Source of the DNA: Clostridium massiliamazoniense
GTDB lineage: Bacteria; Bacillota; Clostridia; Clostridiales; Clostridiaceae
DNA length: 64,000 nt
NCBI RefSeq assembly: GCF_001403635.1
Contig: NZ_LN879468.1
Coordinates: 310,001-374,000 of the forward strand
Direction of reading: 5' to 3'
Every line of letters starts with the position of its first letter. The stretch's first letter is position 1. The position numbers were made by a program, and so were the translations under genes. This document shows, one piece after another, positions 44,331 through 52,790 of the stretch. The notes beneath the pieces are model-generated. The model saw nothing but the letters and a program-made list of their open reading frames with translations, searched no databases and was not told where the DNA came from.

Positions 44331-44462
44331 TCGATTAAATTTAATATCTTCTTATACTTATATAATATATTTTTTTGAATTAAAAAAGAAGACAGAAAAA
44401 GATTAATTTTACAAATAATTGATGAATTTATTTGTAAATTGAATCCATACAAAATGAAAAAA

Positions 44463-44491
44463 TTGACAAATATCAATGATGAATTTAAGAT
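44463..44491 (+). promoter_or_regulatory. sigma-A type promoter
   Basis: TTGACA (44463-44468), 17 bases, TAAGAT (44486-44491), placed 45 bases before the ECF gene. Confidence 0.7.
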
Positions 44492-44535
44492 TTAAGCATA
44501 TTGGAATTAAATTTTCATAGTTAAGGGGGGATTAT

Positions 44536-45066
44536 ATGGAGAAAAAATATAATTCAAAAAATATAATAAATTATGGATTATGTATAGCTTTGGTGTATAT
44601 AGCTACGAGATTTATAAATATACCAGGACCAACAGAAGGATCACTTTTTCATTTAGGGAATGTAATGTTATTTACTATAGCTATTGTTTTTGGTAAAAAA
44701 ACTGGTGCAATAGCTGGAGCTTTTGGAATGGCTTTGTTTGATATAACAAGTTCCTATGTTATATGGGCTCCTTTTACATTTGTTATAAGATTTTTTATGG
44801 GCTATTCTTTGGGGTATTTAGGAAATATAAAAAGTGAAAATAAGGTCTTTAAAAATGTAATGTTAATTATGGGATTGTTTTTATCAAGCTTAATAATGGT
44901 TGCTGGATATTATTTAACTGAAGCAATATTATATTTTAATATATATATTCCTATTGAATCTTTATTTGGAAATATAATGCAATGTGTAATTGGGATAATA
45001 GGGGCTTTACCTTTATCTATAATGATAAAATCAGCTATGAAAAAGATGAATATGTATAAGATTTAA
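44536..45066 (+). CDS. ECF transporter S component, 176 aa
   Basis: Six hydrophobic segments and the S-component pattern near the start (ALVYIATRFINIPGPTEGSLFHLGNVMLF), with GAIAGAFGMALFDITSSYVIWAPFTFVIRFFMGYSLGYL, fit the ECF_S family (PF07155). It would bind a vitamin or similar solute and work with a shared EcfAA'T energising module encoded elsewhere. The substrate cannot be told; no riboswitch was recognised in the leader. AAGGGGGGA precedes the ATG. The gene has its own promoter. Confidence 0.85.
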   Translation: MEKKYNSKNIINYGLCIALVYIATRFINIPGPTEGSLFHLGNVMLFTIAIVFGKKTGAIAGAFGMALFDITSSYVIWAPFTFVIRFFMGYSLGYLGNIKSENKVFKNVMLIMGLFLSSLIMVAGYYLTEAILYFNIYIPIESLFGNIMQCVIGIIGALPLSIMIKSAMKKMNMYKI

Positions 45067-45098
45067 AATTTTAGATTTAGAAAGGAAGGTTAGTTATA

Positions 45099-45152
45099 TT
45101 GCAATTATCAATGGATATAATGAATAATATTATGTTATTAGTTAAGGAATAA
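45099..45152 (+). CDS. possible 17-residue peptide
   Basis: TTG at 45099 follows AAAGGAAGG. The frame MQLSMDIMNNIMLLVKE then stops. It is an amphipathic, Met-rich short peptide between the ECF gene and the phosphatase gene. It is too short to be sure that it is translated. Confidence 0.2.
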   Translation: MQLSMDIMNNIMLLVKE

Positions 45153-45206
45153 AATTGCTTATAAACAGAGAAAATAATTCTATATTTAAGTATTGAGGTG
45201 GTATAA

Positions 45207-46031
45207 ATGAAGAATCATTTTAAACTTACATTACTATTAATTTTAAGTATAGTAATTATTTCTCCTAAATTGATAAATGTAGAAGCTAGTGAAAATAATA
45301 TGTTCATGGTTAGTGATGGGAAAAATGAATCAGCAATGCCAGAAAAGTATAGAAATATAGAATTTCTCAATATATCAGGAAGTGGACAATTTACTCCAAA
45401 TCAACTTCCTAATTTAATTCAATCTTTAAGTAAAGATAAAATACTAGATATAGATTTAAGGCAAGAGTCACACGGTTTTATAAATAATATTGCTTTTAGT
45501 TATGCTGGAAATAGCGATGCTTTAAACTATGGAATGTCATCAAATTCAGTAATGGTAAAAGAAATAAATGATCTTGAAAAAATAAAATTAAATAGTAGTG
45601 TTAAAATCTACAATAAGGCAAAAAAGCCTGAGGAAAATTTGACTGTAAAAAAGGTAATGAGTGAATATGATTTAGCAACTAAAAATAATATAGAATATAT
45701 AAGATTAGCAGTTAAAAGTAATGGGATTCCTTCAGAAGATGTTGTTGATAACTTTATAAATATAGTAAAAAATAAGCCTAAGGATTTGCATACTCACTTT
45801 CATTGTGATTATGGAGAGGGAAGAACAACTCTATTTATGGCTATGTATCAAATAATGAATAATAATTTAGATTTATCATTAGATGAAATACTTAAATATC
45901 AATTAGAAAATGGAGGTACAGAGTTAAGTACTAATAAAGAGAAGGTTAATTTTTTAAATAAGTTTCATAATTATGTAAAGTGTAATAAAGATAATAATTA
46001 TGAAGTTGCCTATTCAAATTGGAAAAGTTAA
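45207..46031 (+). CDS. secreted PTP-like phosphatase (phytase/inositol phosphatase type), 274 aa
   Basis: A signal peptide (about residues 1-27, cleavage after VEA) is followed by a cysteine-phosphatase domain with the P-loop HCDYGEGRT (His199, Cys200, Arg206) and LDIDLRQESHGF, a match to the PTP-like phytase family in anaerobes such as Selenomonas and to other secreted PTP-like enzymes. It probably removes phosphate from inositol phosphates or related esters outside the cell. GAGGTGG precedes the ATG. It is a single gene, about 140 bases after the ECF gene. Confidence 0.85.
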   Translation: MKNHFKLTLLLILSIVIISPKLINVEASENNMFMVSDGKNESAMPEKYRNIEFLNISGSGQFTPNQLPNLIQSLSKDKILDIDLRQESHGFINNIAFSYAGNSDALNYGMSSNSVMVKEINDLEKIKLNSSVKIYNKAKKPEENLTVKKVMSEYDLATKNNIEYIRLAVKSNGIPSEDVVDNFINIVKNKPKDLHTHFHCDYGEGRTTLFMAMYQIMNNNLDLSLDEILKYQLENGGTELSTNKEKVNFLNKFHNYVKCNKDNNYEVAYSNWKS

Positions 46032-46181
46032 TATAGATTATTTAAATTTTTAAATACTTAATAAAAGCATTGAGGAAGGGTTAGAACAAATAGTTCTGTT
46101 CAGTTAAAATTTAAACATTTATTAATTTATTGTATAATATAAATATAAACGGATATTTTAAGGAATGGGGCTGAGTTTTAT

Positions 46182-47150
46182 ATGAAAAAGAAAAATGTAG
46201 CATTAGTAGGTATAGGATCAGTTGCAAGTATTGCTGCTCTTGGTGCAGTCGGAAATTATTTTTATAATTTAGCTTTAAATCCTAAAGCATCAAAAGAGAA
46301 GGTTTTCGGGAATACAGATAAAACAACAGATAAAGTTACTATTAAAGATACCAGTGGAAGAGTAACAGAAGAGGAAATGAATTGGTTCAAGGAAGAATCA
46401 AACTATGAGAGTGTATATATCAATTCTTATGGCAATTTAAAGTTACATGGTTATTTAGTTAAAAAAGAAGAAAGTAATAAATGGGCAATAGTTGTTCATG
46501 GATATATGGGAAATGCAGCTAATTTAGTTAATGCAATAAAAAAGTTTAATGAACTTGGATATAATGTAATAGCTCCAGATTTAAGAGGACACGGGAGAAG
46601 TGAAGGGACTTATATTGGCATGGGATGGCATGACAGACTAGATATAATAAATTGGATAAATTATATAACAGAAATAAATGAAAATGCCGATATAGTTCTT
46701 TATGGAATATCTATGGGAGCTGGAACTGTAATGATGGCAGCTGGTGAAGAATTAAAGGATAATGTAAAGGCTATTATTGAAGATTGTGGTTATACATCAG
46801 CTTGGAATCAATTTTCATATCAATTAAAATCAATGTATAAGAAGGTGCCAAAGTTTCCTGTAATGCATTCAGCTAGTGTAGTAAGTAAAATAAGAGCAGG
46901 TTACTCCATAAGAGAAGCATCAGCTATTAAACAATTAGGTAAAGCGAAAAAACCAATGTTATTTATACATGGAGATAAGGATGAATTCGTTCCATATGCT
47001 ATGTTGCAGGAAGTCTATGATTCAGCTATAAATTGTGAAAAAGAAAAGCTGATAATAGAAGGAGCAGGTCATGCCAAATCTTTTTTAGTTAATCCAGAAC
47101 TATATTGGGATACTGTAGAAAAGTTTTTAAATAAACATATAAAAGAATAA
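46182..47150 (+). CDS. alpha/beta hydrolase, membrane-anchored or secreted, 322 aa
   Basis: An N-terminal hydrophobic segment (about residues 7-30) is followed by a serine hydrolase domain: VVHGYMGN oxyanion region, APDLRGHGRSEG, nucleophile motif YGISMGAG, then FIHGDKDEFVP with the acid and GAGHAKS with the His. This fits the clostridial and bacillar YqkD-type group. The substrate is unknown. GGGGCTGAG is a modest ribosome binding site, and TATAAT at 46133-46138 is a possible -10. A long terminator follows. Confidence 0.88.
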   Translation: MKKKNVALVGIGSVASIAALGAVGNYFYNLALNPKASKEKVFGNTDKTTDKVTIKDTSGRVTEEEMNWFKEESNYESVYINSYGNLKLHGYLVKKEESNKWAIVVHGYMGNAANLVNAIKKFNELGYNVIAPDLRGHGRSEGTYIGMGWHDRLDIINWINYITEINENADIVLYGISMGAGTVMMAAGEELKDNVKAIIEDCGYTSAWNQFSYQLKSMYKKVPKFPVMHSASVVSKIRAGYSIREASAIKQLGKAKKPMLFIHGDKDEFVPYAMLQEVYDSAINCEKEKLIIEGAGHAKSFLVNPELYWDTVEKFLNKHIKE

Positions 47151-47168
47151 ATTAAGTAATATTAGTGG

Positions 47169-47218
47169 AAAGAGACTAATCAAAGTGGATTGAAATTCAC
47201 AGTTGATTGGTCTCTTTT
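47169..47218 (+). terminator. hairpin terminator
   Basis: AAAGAGACTAATCAA pairs with TTGATTGGTCTCTTT (G-U allowed), and the inner GTG/CAC extends it. A T-run follows. Confidence 0.85.
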
Positions 47219-47383
47219 AATATAGATAAAAGGGAGATTCAGAATTGAGGATTTTTGGAATTATATAAATGAAGCAGCCATATTTTATAGTGAGGGTAGA
47301 CTTTAATAAGTATTTGAAAAAAATAGATTAATATTATTTTCAAGGGTAGCATTTATAGAGATGTATATATAGTGGAATCAATT

Positions 47384-47445
47384 TAGTTAGAGGGCTATGT
47401 TTGTTTATCTTTAAATCATAAGGAGTATTAGAGATACTAATTATT
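47384..47445 (-). repeat. dispersed repeat, left-end copy, minus orientation
   Basis: AGGGCTATGTTTGTTTATC, then TTTAAATCATAAGGAGTATTA and GATACTAATTA follow the left half of the full element on the minus strand. The rest of 47219-47483 is AT-rich without a believable gene. Confidence 0.55.
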
Positions 47446-47483
47446 AAAAAGTATGATATAAAATTTGAAAAGGGATGATTTTA

Positions 47484-49376
47484 ATGGATATAAGGGAATT
47501 GGATAAACTATATTATTATGAGAAAGATGATTTAGGATTAACTATAGAAGGTGGAATTTTTACTTTTAAGTTTTGGTCACCATTGGCAGAAAGTGCTTGT
47601 TTATGTATTTATGATCATTATGAAAGTCAAAATTTCAGTGAATATGAAATGAATAAAGTTAAAGGCGTTTTTAGTATAAGTCTTAATGAGGATATAAAAG
47701 AAAAATTTTATACCTTTGCAGTTTATATAGATGGAGAAAGAAGAGAATTTGTAGATCCTTATGCAAGAGCAGTTTCTGTTAATGGAATAAAAGGGGCAAT
47801 AATAGATATGAATGATACCAATCCAGAAGGTTTTTTAGAACATAAAGGATTAGAAAAAATTGAACCTTGTGACAGTATAATTTGCGAAATGAGTATTAGA
47901 GATATATCAATAGATAAGTCATCAAATATAAAAAATAAGGGAAAGTTTTTAGGGGTGAAGCAATTCCAAAATGGTGATTTTGAGAACTTAACGGGAATAA
48001 GTCATATTAAAGAAATGGGATTTACACATGTTCAAATAATGCCAATTTATGATTTTGCTAGTATTGATGAAAAGCTTGCAAATAATAATGAAACTGAAAA
48101 TAATAGACCATATAATTGGGGATATGATCCACAAAACTATAATGCTGTAGAGGGGAGTTATAGTACAAATCCTTATGATGTAAAATGTAGAATAAGAGAA
48201 CTTAAGGAAACAATACAAGAAATACATTTACATGGATTAGGAGTAATTATGGATGTTGTTTATAACCATCTTTATGAGTATGATAAGTCAGGTTTTCATC
48301 TAAGTATGCCAGGATATTTTTTTAGATACAACCATGGATATATACAAAATGAAACAGGATGTGGTAATACTGTAGCATCAGAAAATAAAATGGCAAGAAA
48401 ATTTATAGTTGATTCTGTTAAGTTTTGGGCAAGTGAGTACAAATTAGATGGATTTAGATTTGATCTTATGGGATTAATAGACATAGATACAATGAATGAA
48501 GTAAAAAAAGAGCTTAAAAAAATTAATCCATACATTATAATAATTGGAGAAGGATGGAGTATGAATTCGATTTTACCTGAGGAGAGAAGAGCTACTCAGA
48601 GAAATGCAAGTAAAATAAAAAATATAGGATTTTTTAATGATACTATACGGGATGCTCTAAGAGGTAGTGAGTTTATAGAAAATGATAGAGGATTTCTAAA
48701 TGGAGATTTTACAAAGAAGTTAAGGGTGAAATCTAGTATTGTTGGTGGAATTGATTATTCAGATGAAATAAAACTTTGGGGAGTGGTAAGTCCAAATCAA
48801 GTTGTAAACTATGTTGAATGTCATGATAACTATACTTTTTATGATAAACTTTTAAAAGATGGAGTTGCAGTGGAAGTAATAAAAGATGTTCAGAAATTAG
48901 GGATTAGTATTATAATACTTTCACAAGGAATTCCCTTTATGCAAATTGGTCAGGAGTTTTTAAGAACTAAGCAAGGTGTAGAAAATTCATATAACTCACC
49001 AGATAGTATAAATAAAGTTTGTTGGAATATGAAAAAACAAAATATAGATTCTGTAATCTATACTAAGGGGCTTATAGAACTTAGAAAAGCATTTAGTTTA
49101 TTTAGATTTAAAACAGCAGAGGAAATAAAAAAAGGGCTTAAGTTTATAGAAACAAAGGATTGCTGCATTGCTTATACTTTAGAGAATGATAATGATAAAA
49201 TCTTAGTAGTTCATAATGCTAATGAATATGATTATAATCTGAATTTAGATAAGGAATTAAACTTAGAAGTTTTGACTGATAAATTTAATTCTGGAATAAA
49301 TGTAATAGAAACTTTTAAAAGAAAAAATATAATAGTACAAAAAATATCAACACTTGTAGCAAAAATAATACCGTAA
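47484..49376 (+). CDS. pulA: type I pullulanase (GH13), 630 aa
   Basis: A debranching enzyme that cuts alpha-1,6 links in pullulan and branched dextrins. An N-terminal CBM48-like domain leads to the GH13 barrel with the pullulanase signature YNWGYDPQNY; conserved regions are DVVYNH (257-262), GFRFDLMG with nucleophile Asp327, GEGW with Glu356, and ECHDN with Asp448. There is no signal peptide, so it acts in the cytoplasm on imported maltodextrins or glycogen. The start at 47484 is set by AAAAGGG 9 bases upstream, rather than the ATG at 47475. It is a single gene. Confidence 0.93.
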   Translation: MDIRELDKLYYYEKDDLGLTIEGGIFTFKFWSPLAESACLCIYDHYESQNFSEYEMNKVKGVFSISLNEDIKEKFYTFAVYIDGERREFVDPYARAVSVNGIKGAIIDMNDTNPEGFLEHKGLEKIEPCDSIICEMSIRDISIDKSSNIKNKGKFLGVKQFQNGDFENLTGISHIKEMGFTHVQIMPIYDFASIDEKLANNNETENNRPYNWGYDPQNYNAVEGSYSTNPYDVKCRIRELKETIQEIHLHGLGVIMDVVYNHLYEYDKSGFHLSMPGYFFRYNHGYIQNETGCGNTVASENKMARKFIVDSVKFWASEYKLDGFRFDLMGLIDIDTMNEVKKELKKINPYIIIIGEGWSMNSILPEERRATQRNASKIKNIGFFNDTIRDALRGSEFIENDRGFLNGDFTKKLRVKSSIVGGIDYSDEIKLWGVVSPNQVVNYVECHDNYTFYDKLLKDGVAVEVIKDVQKLGISIIILSQGIPFMQIGQEFLRTKQGVENSYNSPDSINKVCWNMKKQNIDSVIYTKGLIELRKAFSLFRFKTAEEIKKGLKFIETKDCCIAYTLENDNDKILVVHNANEYDYNLNLDKELNLEVLTDKFNSGINVIETFKRKNIIVQKISTLVAKIIP

Positions 49377-49384
49377 AATACTAG

Positions 49385-49437
49385 AAATAAGGAGTATTTT
49401 AAAGCTTATAATTATGTTTTTTTATATTCCTTATTTT
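49385..49437 (+). terminator. hairpin terminator
   Basis: AAATAAGGAGTAT pairs with ATATTCCTTATTT (one mismatch); the T-runs are in the loop and after the stem. Confidence 0.7.
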
Positions 49438-49775
49438 ATTAATGAATTTTATTTTTTATGTTGTTATTCTACATTGTTAAACTTATTTAAATAAGTTTAG
49501 GTTCTATTATTTCGAAGGTATTTTAAGCTTGTGTAAAATAGCAAGGGAAGTTAGTGCACTTAAGTTATTATTAAGAATATTTTTGTAAATAAAGTTATAT
49601 GAGGCTAAGTATATGATAGAGAAGGATTTTTCAATTATTTGGAGGTTGAAAATTTAAATTTAATTATAAAAAATAAAAAAATACGATAAAACTGTGGAAA
49701 TTTTCTGAAAATGATGTATAATATATATAACATATCGAAATAGTACGAATTATAATTTAGAAAAGAGGTTTACAT
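49438..49775. other. intergenic region
   Basis: About 340 AT-rich bases. They contain a perfect 20-bp palindrome AAACTTATTT-AAATAAGTTT (49479-49498) and TATAAT near 49718, a possible -10 for the next gene. No gene is supported. Confidence 0.4.
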
Positions 49776-50204
49776 ATGAACTTAGAGTTGAATATATATG
49801 AATTAGGACAAGGATTAAAAAAATTAAATGAAGAATATAATTTAGAAGTTTTAATAAAAATGAATTTAAGTGGTGGATGGATGACATTAATGGGGGAAGC
49901 CACTATAGAAAACATTCCTGTTGAGGTTGTAAAAGGTTGTTCTTCAAAAAGTAATAACATAATAGATATAAGAATTAAGAGTGAAGGAACTGAAGAGGGG
50001 AGTATAGTAAAATTAACAGGAGCTCAAGATAAAAAATTTGAGGTTAATATAGCACCTGGTAAGTATAGAGAATTATCTTCAAATACTATAAACATAAATC
50101 AAGTTAAAATAAATAATAAAGAATGTAAAATTAGAATAGATAAGGATATTATATTCATAGTTAAAACTACAATGGAAAACGTAGAGAAAATTATGAGTAT
50201 TTAA
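49776..50204 (+). CDS. hypothetical protein, 142 aa
   Basis: I do not recognise it. It is a soluble, strand-rich protein with no signal or membrane segment and a single Cys pair region (KGCSSKS, then NNKECKI). The segment NLSGGWMTLMGEATIENIPVEVV is its most distinctive part. AAAGAGG lies 9 bases before the ATG. It is monocistronic, with its own possible promoter and a strong bidirectional-looking terminator at 50233. Confidence 0.65.
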   Translation: MNLELNIYELGQGLKKLNEEYNLEVLIKMNLSGGWMTLMGEATIENIPVEVVKGCSSKSNNIIDIRIKSEGTEEGSIVKLTGAQDKKFEVNIAPGKYRELSSNTININQVKINNKECKIRIDKDIIFIVKTTMENVEKIMSI

Positions 50205-50232
50205 TTTTATAAAAGTAAGTGTTATATAGAGT

Positions 50233-50284
50233 AAAACTAGGTTAATAAAAAATCTTAATAGATTTTTTAACCTAGTTTTTTTAT
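50233..50284 (+). terminator. hairpin terminator
   Basis: AAAACTAGGTTAA pairs perfectly with TTAACCTAGTTTT; the inner AAAAAATCT/AGATTTTTT extends it, and T-runs follow. Confidence 0.85.
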
Positions 50285-50462
50285 TTTTAGCCATTTAAAT
50301 TCGATTTTATTATAAATATGACAAAAAAATAAGGAAATTATGTATAAATAATAAACAAAATGTTGGAATTTATAAAAAGTTAATAGAATTTCTATGGAAA
50401 AACTTATTGAAATAATATAGTATAAATTATGTAATCAAATTGTAATATTTAGGGGGAATTAG

Positions 50463-51788
50463 ATGAAAAAAAGAATATTAACAGCGATTATAACAATTGG
50501 ATTATTAGTGGGAGTAACAGCAAACGGACAAAATAGAGAAGTTAATAATATAGATAATAAACAAGTAGTAAATCATGTATTACAAGTTAATCAAACAAGT
50601 AGAGCTAGTGAAACGGGAACAGTGATAAATGTAACTAGTAATTTAAGGATAAGACAAAAGCCAAGTACTAATTCGAATATATTAGGATACTTATATGGTG
50701 GAAATACAGTAAATATCATATCAAAAACAGATGGATGGTATGAGATTGAAGTCAAAGGTATAAAAGGCTATGTTAGTGCTGACTATATATCTGTCAATAA
50801 TGGTGGTAGTGCTAATAATAACAACAATACAGAGAATAATAACATGTCAGGTAATTATGGACAGGTTATAAATGTAACTACATCATTAAGAATAAGACAA
50901 TCAGCTAGTACATCCTCAGCAGTGATAGGTAGCCTTAGAGGTGGAGATAAATTTGAAATTTTATCAAAATCTAATGGATGGTACAAAATAAAGAGTAATG
51001 GAACAACAGGATACGTTCATGGTGATTATGTAAAAGTTTTAAGTGGAAGTGTAAATAATGGAGGAAGTAATGAAGAATCTTCAACTTCTAAACCAGAAAT
51101 TAGTGGGAAAATAGAAAAGGGGAAAGTTGTAAACGTAAGCACATCTTTAAGAATGAGAAGTGATGCAAGTACATCAGCAAGTATCATAGGTTCTCTTTAT
51201 GCAGGAAATACCTTTGATATACATGGACAAAAAAATGGATGGTATTACATAAATTATAATAATAAATTTGGTTATGTTCATGGTGACTATGTAGCAAAGG
51301 TAAGTGAAAATAGTAGTAATACTGGAAATAATGGAAGTTCAGAAACAAATCAAGGAAAGTATGAAACAGTATTAAATGCTATGAAAAAACATATAGGAAC
51401 TCCATATGTATATGGAGGTAGTGGTGAAATTATAAGTGATAGCTTAATTTCAAGTCTTTCAAAGAAATATCCTGGTCAAAGATATGATGTTCCAAGTGAA
51501 TATAGAAATGGAAATTATAGAGCCTTTGACTGTTCAGGTTTAATGCAATGGGGCTTTAGACAAGGTGGGGTAAGTTTAGGAAGAACTACTTACGACCAAG
51601 TAAAACAAGGACAAGCAGTGAGTAGAAGCAATGTAAAACCTGGAGATTTAGTATTTTATTCAGATTTAAGTCATGTAGGTATGTATGTTGGAGATGGACA
51701 GATGATAGAAGCACCTAGAACTGGAAGTAAGGTTAGGATTATAGATGTGCCTTGGAGTAAAATAGGACAAATAAGAAGAGTATTATAA
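50463..51788 (+). CDS. secreted SH3-repeat NlpC/P60 cell-wall endopeptidase, 441 aa
   Basis: A signal peptide (residues 1-22) is followed by three bacterial SH3 domains beginning at about residues 55, 135 and 220 (each V-x-x-LRxRxxxSTxxxxLGxLxxG, ending GYVxxDYV), then a C-terminal NlpC/P60 domain: Cys357 in FDCSGLMQW and His404 in SHVGMYVG. It would cut peptidoglycan stem peptides outside the cell, with the SH3 domains binding the wall. AGGGGGAATTAG precedes the ATG. Linkers are Asn/Ser/Gly-rich. It is a single gene with a terminator. Confidence 0.93.
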   Translation: MKKRILTAIITIGLLVGVTANGQNREVNNIDNKQVVNHVLQVNQTSRASETGTVINVTSNLRIRQKPSTNSNILGYLYGGNTVNIISKTDGWYEIEVKGIKGYVSADYISVNNGGSANNNNNTENNNMSGNYGQVINVTTSLRIRQSASTSSAVIGSLRGGDKFEILSKSNGWYKIKSNGTTGYVHGDYVKVLSGSVNNGGSNEESSTSKPEISGKIEKGKVVNVSTSLRMRSDASTSASIIGSLYAGNTFDIHGQKNGWYYINYNNKFGYVHGDYVAKVSENSSNTGNNGSSETNQGKYETVLNAMKKHIGTPYVYGGSGEIISDSLISSLSKKYPGQRYDVPSEYRNGNYRAFDCSGLMQWGFRQGGVSLGRTTYDQVKQGQAVSRSNVKPGDLVFYSDLSHVGMYVGDGQMIEAPRTGSKVRIIDVPWSKIGQIRRVL

Positions 51789-51800
51789 AGTTAATATAGA

Positions 51801-51850
51801 AAGGCTATCTTAAGATGGATAAAATTTCATCTTGTAGATAGTCTTTTTAT
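51801..51850 (+). terminator. hairpin terminator
   Basis: AAGGCTATCT pairs with AGATAGTCTT and the inner AAGATG/CATCTT adds to the stem; T5 follows. The rest of 51851-52136 is AT-rich and holds nothing that I recognise except the leader of the Rrf2 gene. Confidence 0.75.
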
Positions 51851-52136
51851 TTATTACAAGTTACTAATATTAAAAAACAAAAATAAAAAATTATAAAAAA
51901 TGAAATATAATATTGAAAAATGATTAAAATTATAAGGAAAACTGCAAAAGTTTAATTAATCTTATAGATTTATAGCAATATTAAGAACAATTTTTTTATT
52001 TGCAATTGTTAATATATAGTTAATAAAGCGATATGAAGTATTTACAATAAGAAAAAGATGGTGTATTTTAAAAAGTGTAGAAAATAAGTATAGTTTTTAT
52101 TTGAATTTAATAAAATTAAAGGAGTGTACTAGTTTA

Positions 52137-52553
52137 ATGAATATTTCTCAAGAGACTGATTATGCCTTAAGATCATTAAGAGCTATGTATTTTCATGGTC
52201 CTGACTCTAAGATGGAAGCAAAAGCTATATCTGAGAGGGAAAAGATTCCTTTAAGATTTCTATTTAAAATTCTTAGAAAGTTATGTGCTTCTAAAATCAT
52301 AGTGTCATATAGAGGTATTAATGGTGGATATAAATTAAATAAGCCATTAAGTGATACTACTTTAAAGGAATTAATAGAAATAATAGAGGGACCAATTCAT
52401 ATAAATAGATGTACAAAGGATAATAAATCCTGTGAATTATGTGTTAGAGGCTGTGAATTATATCCTGAAATGTTAAAAGTCGAGCAGGAAATACATTCAA
52501 TATTAGAACAAAGATCTTTAGAGGATATATTACTTAAGAGATTTAAAAATTAA
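52137..52553 (+). CDS. Rrf2 family transcriptional regulator, 138 aa
   Basis: A winged helix regulator of the Rrf2 family: MNISQETDYALRSLRAMYF opening, the wing SYRGINGGYKLNKP, and cysteines Cys92, Cys99, Cys102 and Cys106 that can hold an Fe-S cluster, as in IscR, NsrR and RsrR. Such proteins sense iron-sulfur status, nitric oxide or redox state. It is encoded 237 bases before cooS on the same strand, with a terminator between. It therefore probably controls cooS, perhaps through the boxes at 52613-52659. AAAGGAGTG precedes the ATG by 11 bases. Confidence 0.9.
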   Translation: MNISQETDYALRSLRAMYFHGPDSKMEAKAISEREKIPLRFLFKILRKLCASKIIVSYRGINGGYKLNKPLSDTTLKELIEIIEGPIHINRCTKDNKSCELCVRGCELYPEMLKVEQEIHSILEQRSLEDILLKRFKN

Positions 52554-52577
52554 AATCCAAATAAGCCTTTGGATTTT
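52552..52577 (+). terminator. hairpin terminator
   Basis: AAAATCCAAA pairs perfectly with TTTGGATTTT around a 6-base loop, overlapping the end of the Rrf2 gene. A dyad ATCAC-TTAAT-GTGAT (52586-52600) lies directly after. Confidence 0.7.
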
Positions 52578-52612
52578 AATTTAAAATCACTTAATGTGAT
52601 ATAAATTTAAAT

Positions 52613-52659
52613 TATACTAGATTAGTGTACTTAAGGTTAAAACTATACTATATTAGTAC
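52613..52659 (+). promoter_or_regulatory. candidate operator before cooS: two similar boxes
   Basis: TATACTA-G-ATTAGT-GTAC (52613-52630) and TATACTA-T-ATTAGT-AC (52644-52659) are near-identical and start 31 bases apart, about three helical turns. They lie 132-178 bases before cooS. Their position after an Rrf2 gene suggests binding by that regulator; this is inference. Confidence 0.55.
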
Positions 52660-52790
52660 ATTTTTTAAAATTTATATATTAAAAAATTTTCAGTAAAGCA
52701 TTGATTATATAGCCAAATATCAAAGTAAATAGTAATAGTACCAATAAATGCAATATAGCTGAAAATAAAGATAAGAAAGGTTGATGAAGA

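Noticed and set aside
47269-47331. 20-codon frame starting at ATG 47269
   Set aside because: No ribosome binding site, no recognisable product and it lies in a region with repeat fragments.
49479-49498. Perfect 20-bp palindrome AAACTTATTT-AAATAAGTTT as an operator
   Set aside because: It consists almost only of A and T, lies far from both genes, and such palindromes are expected by chance in this composition.
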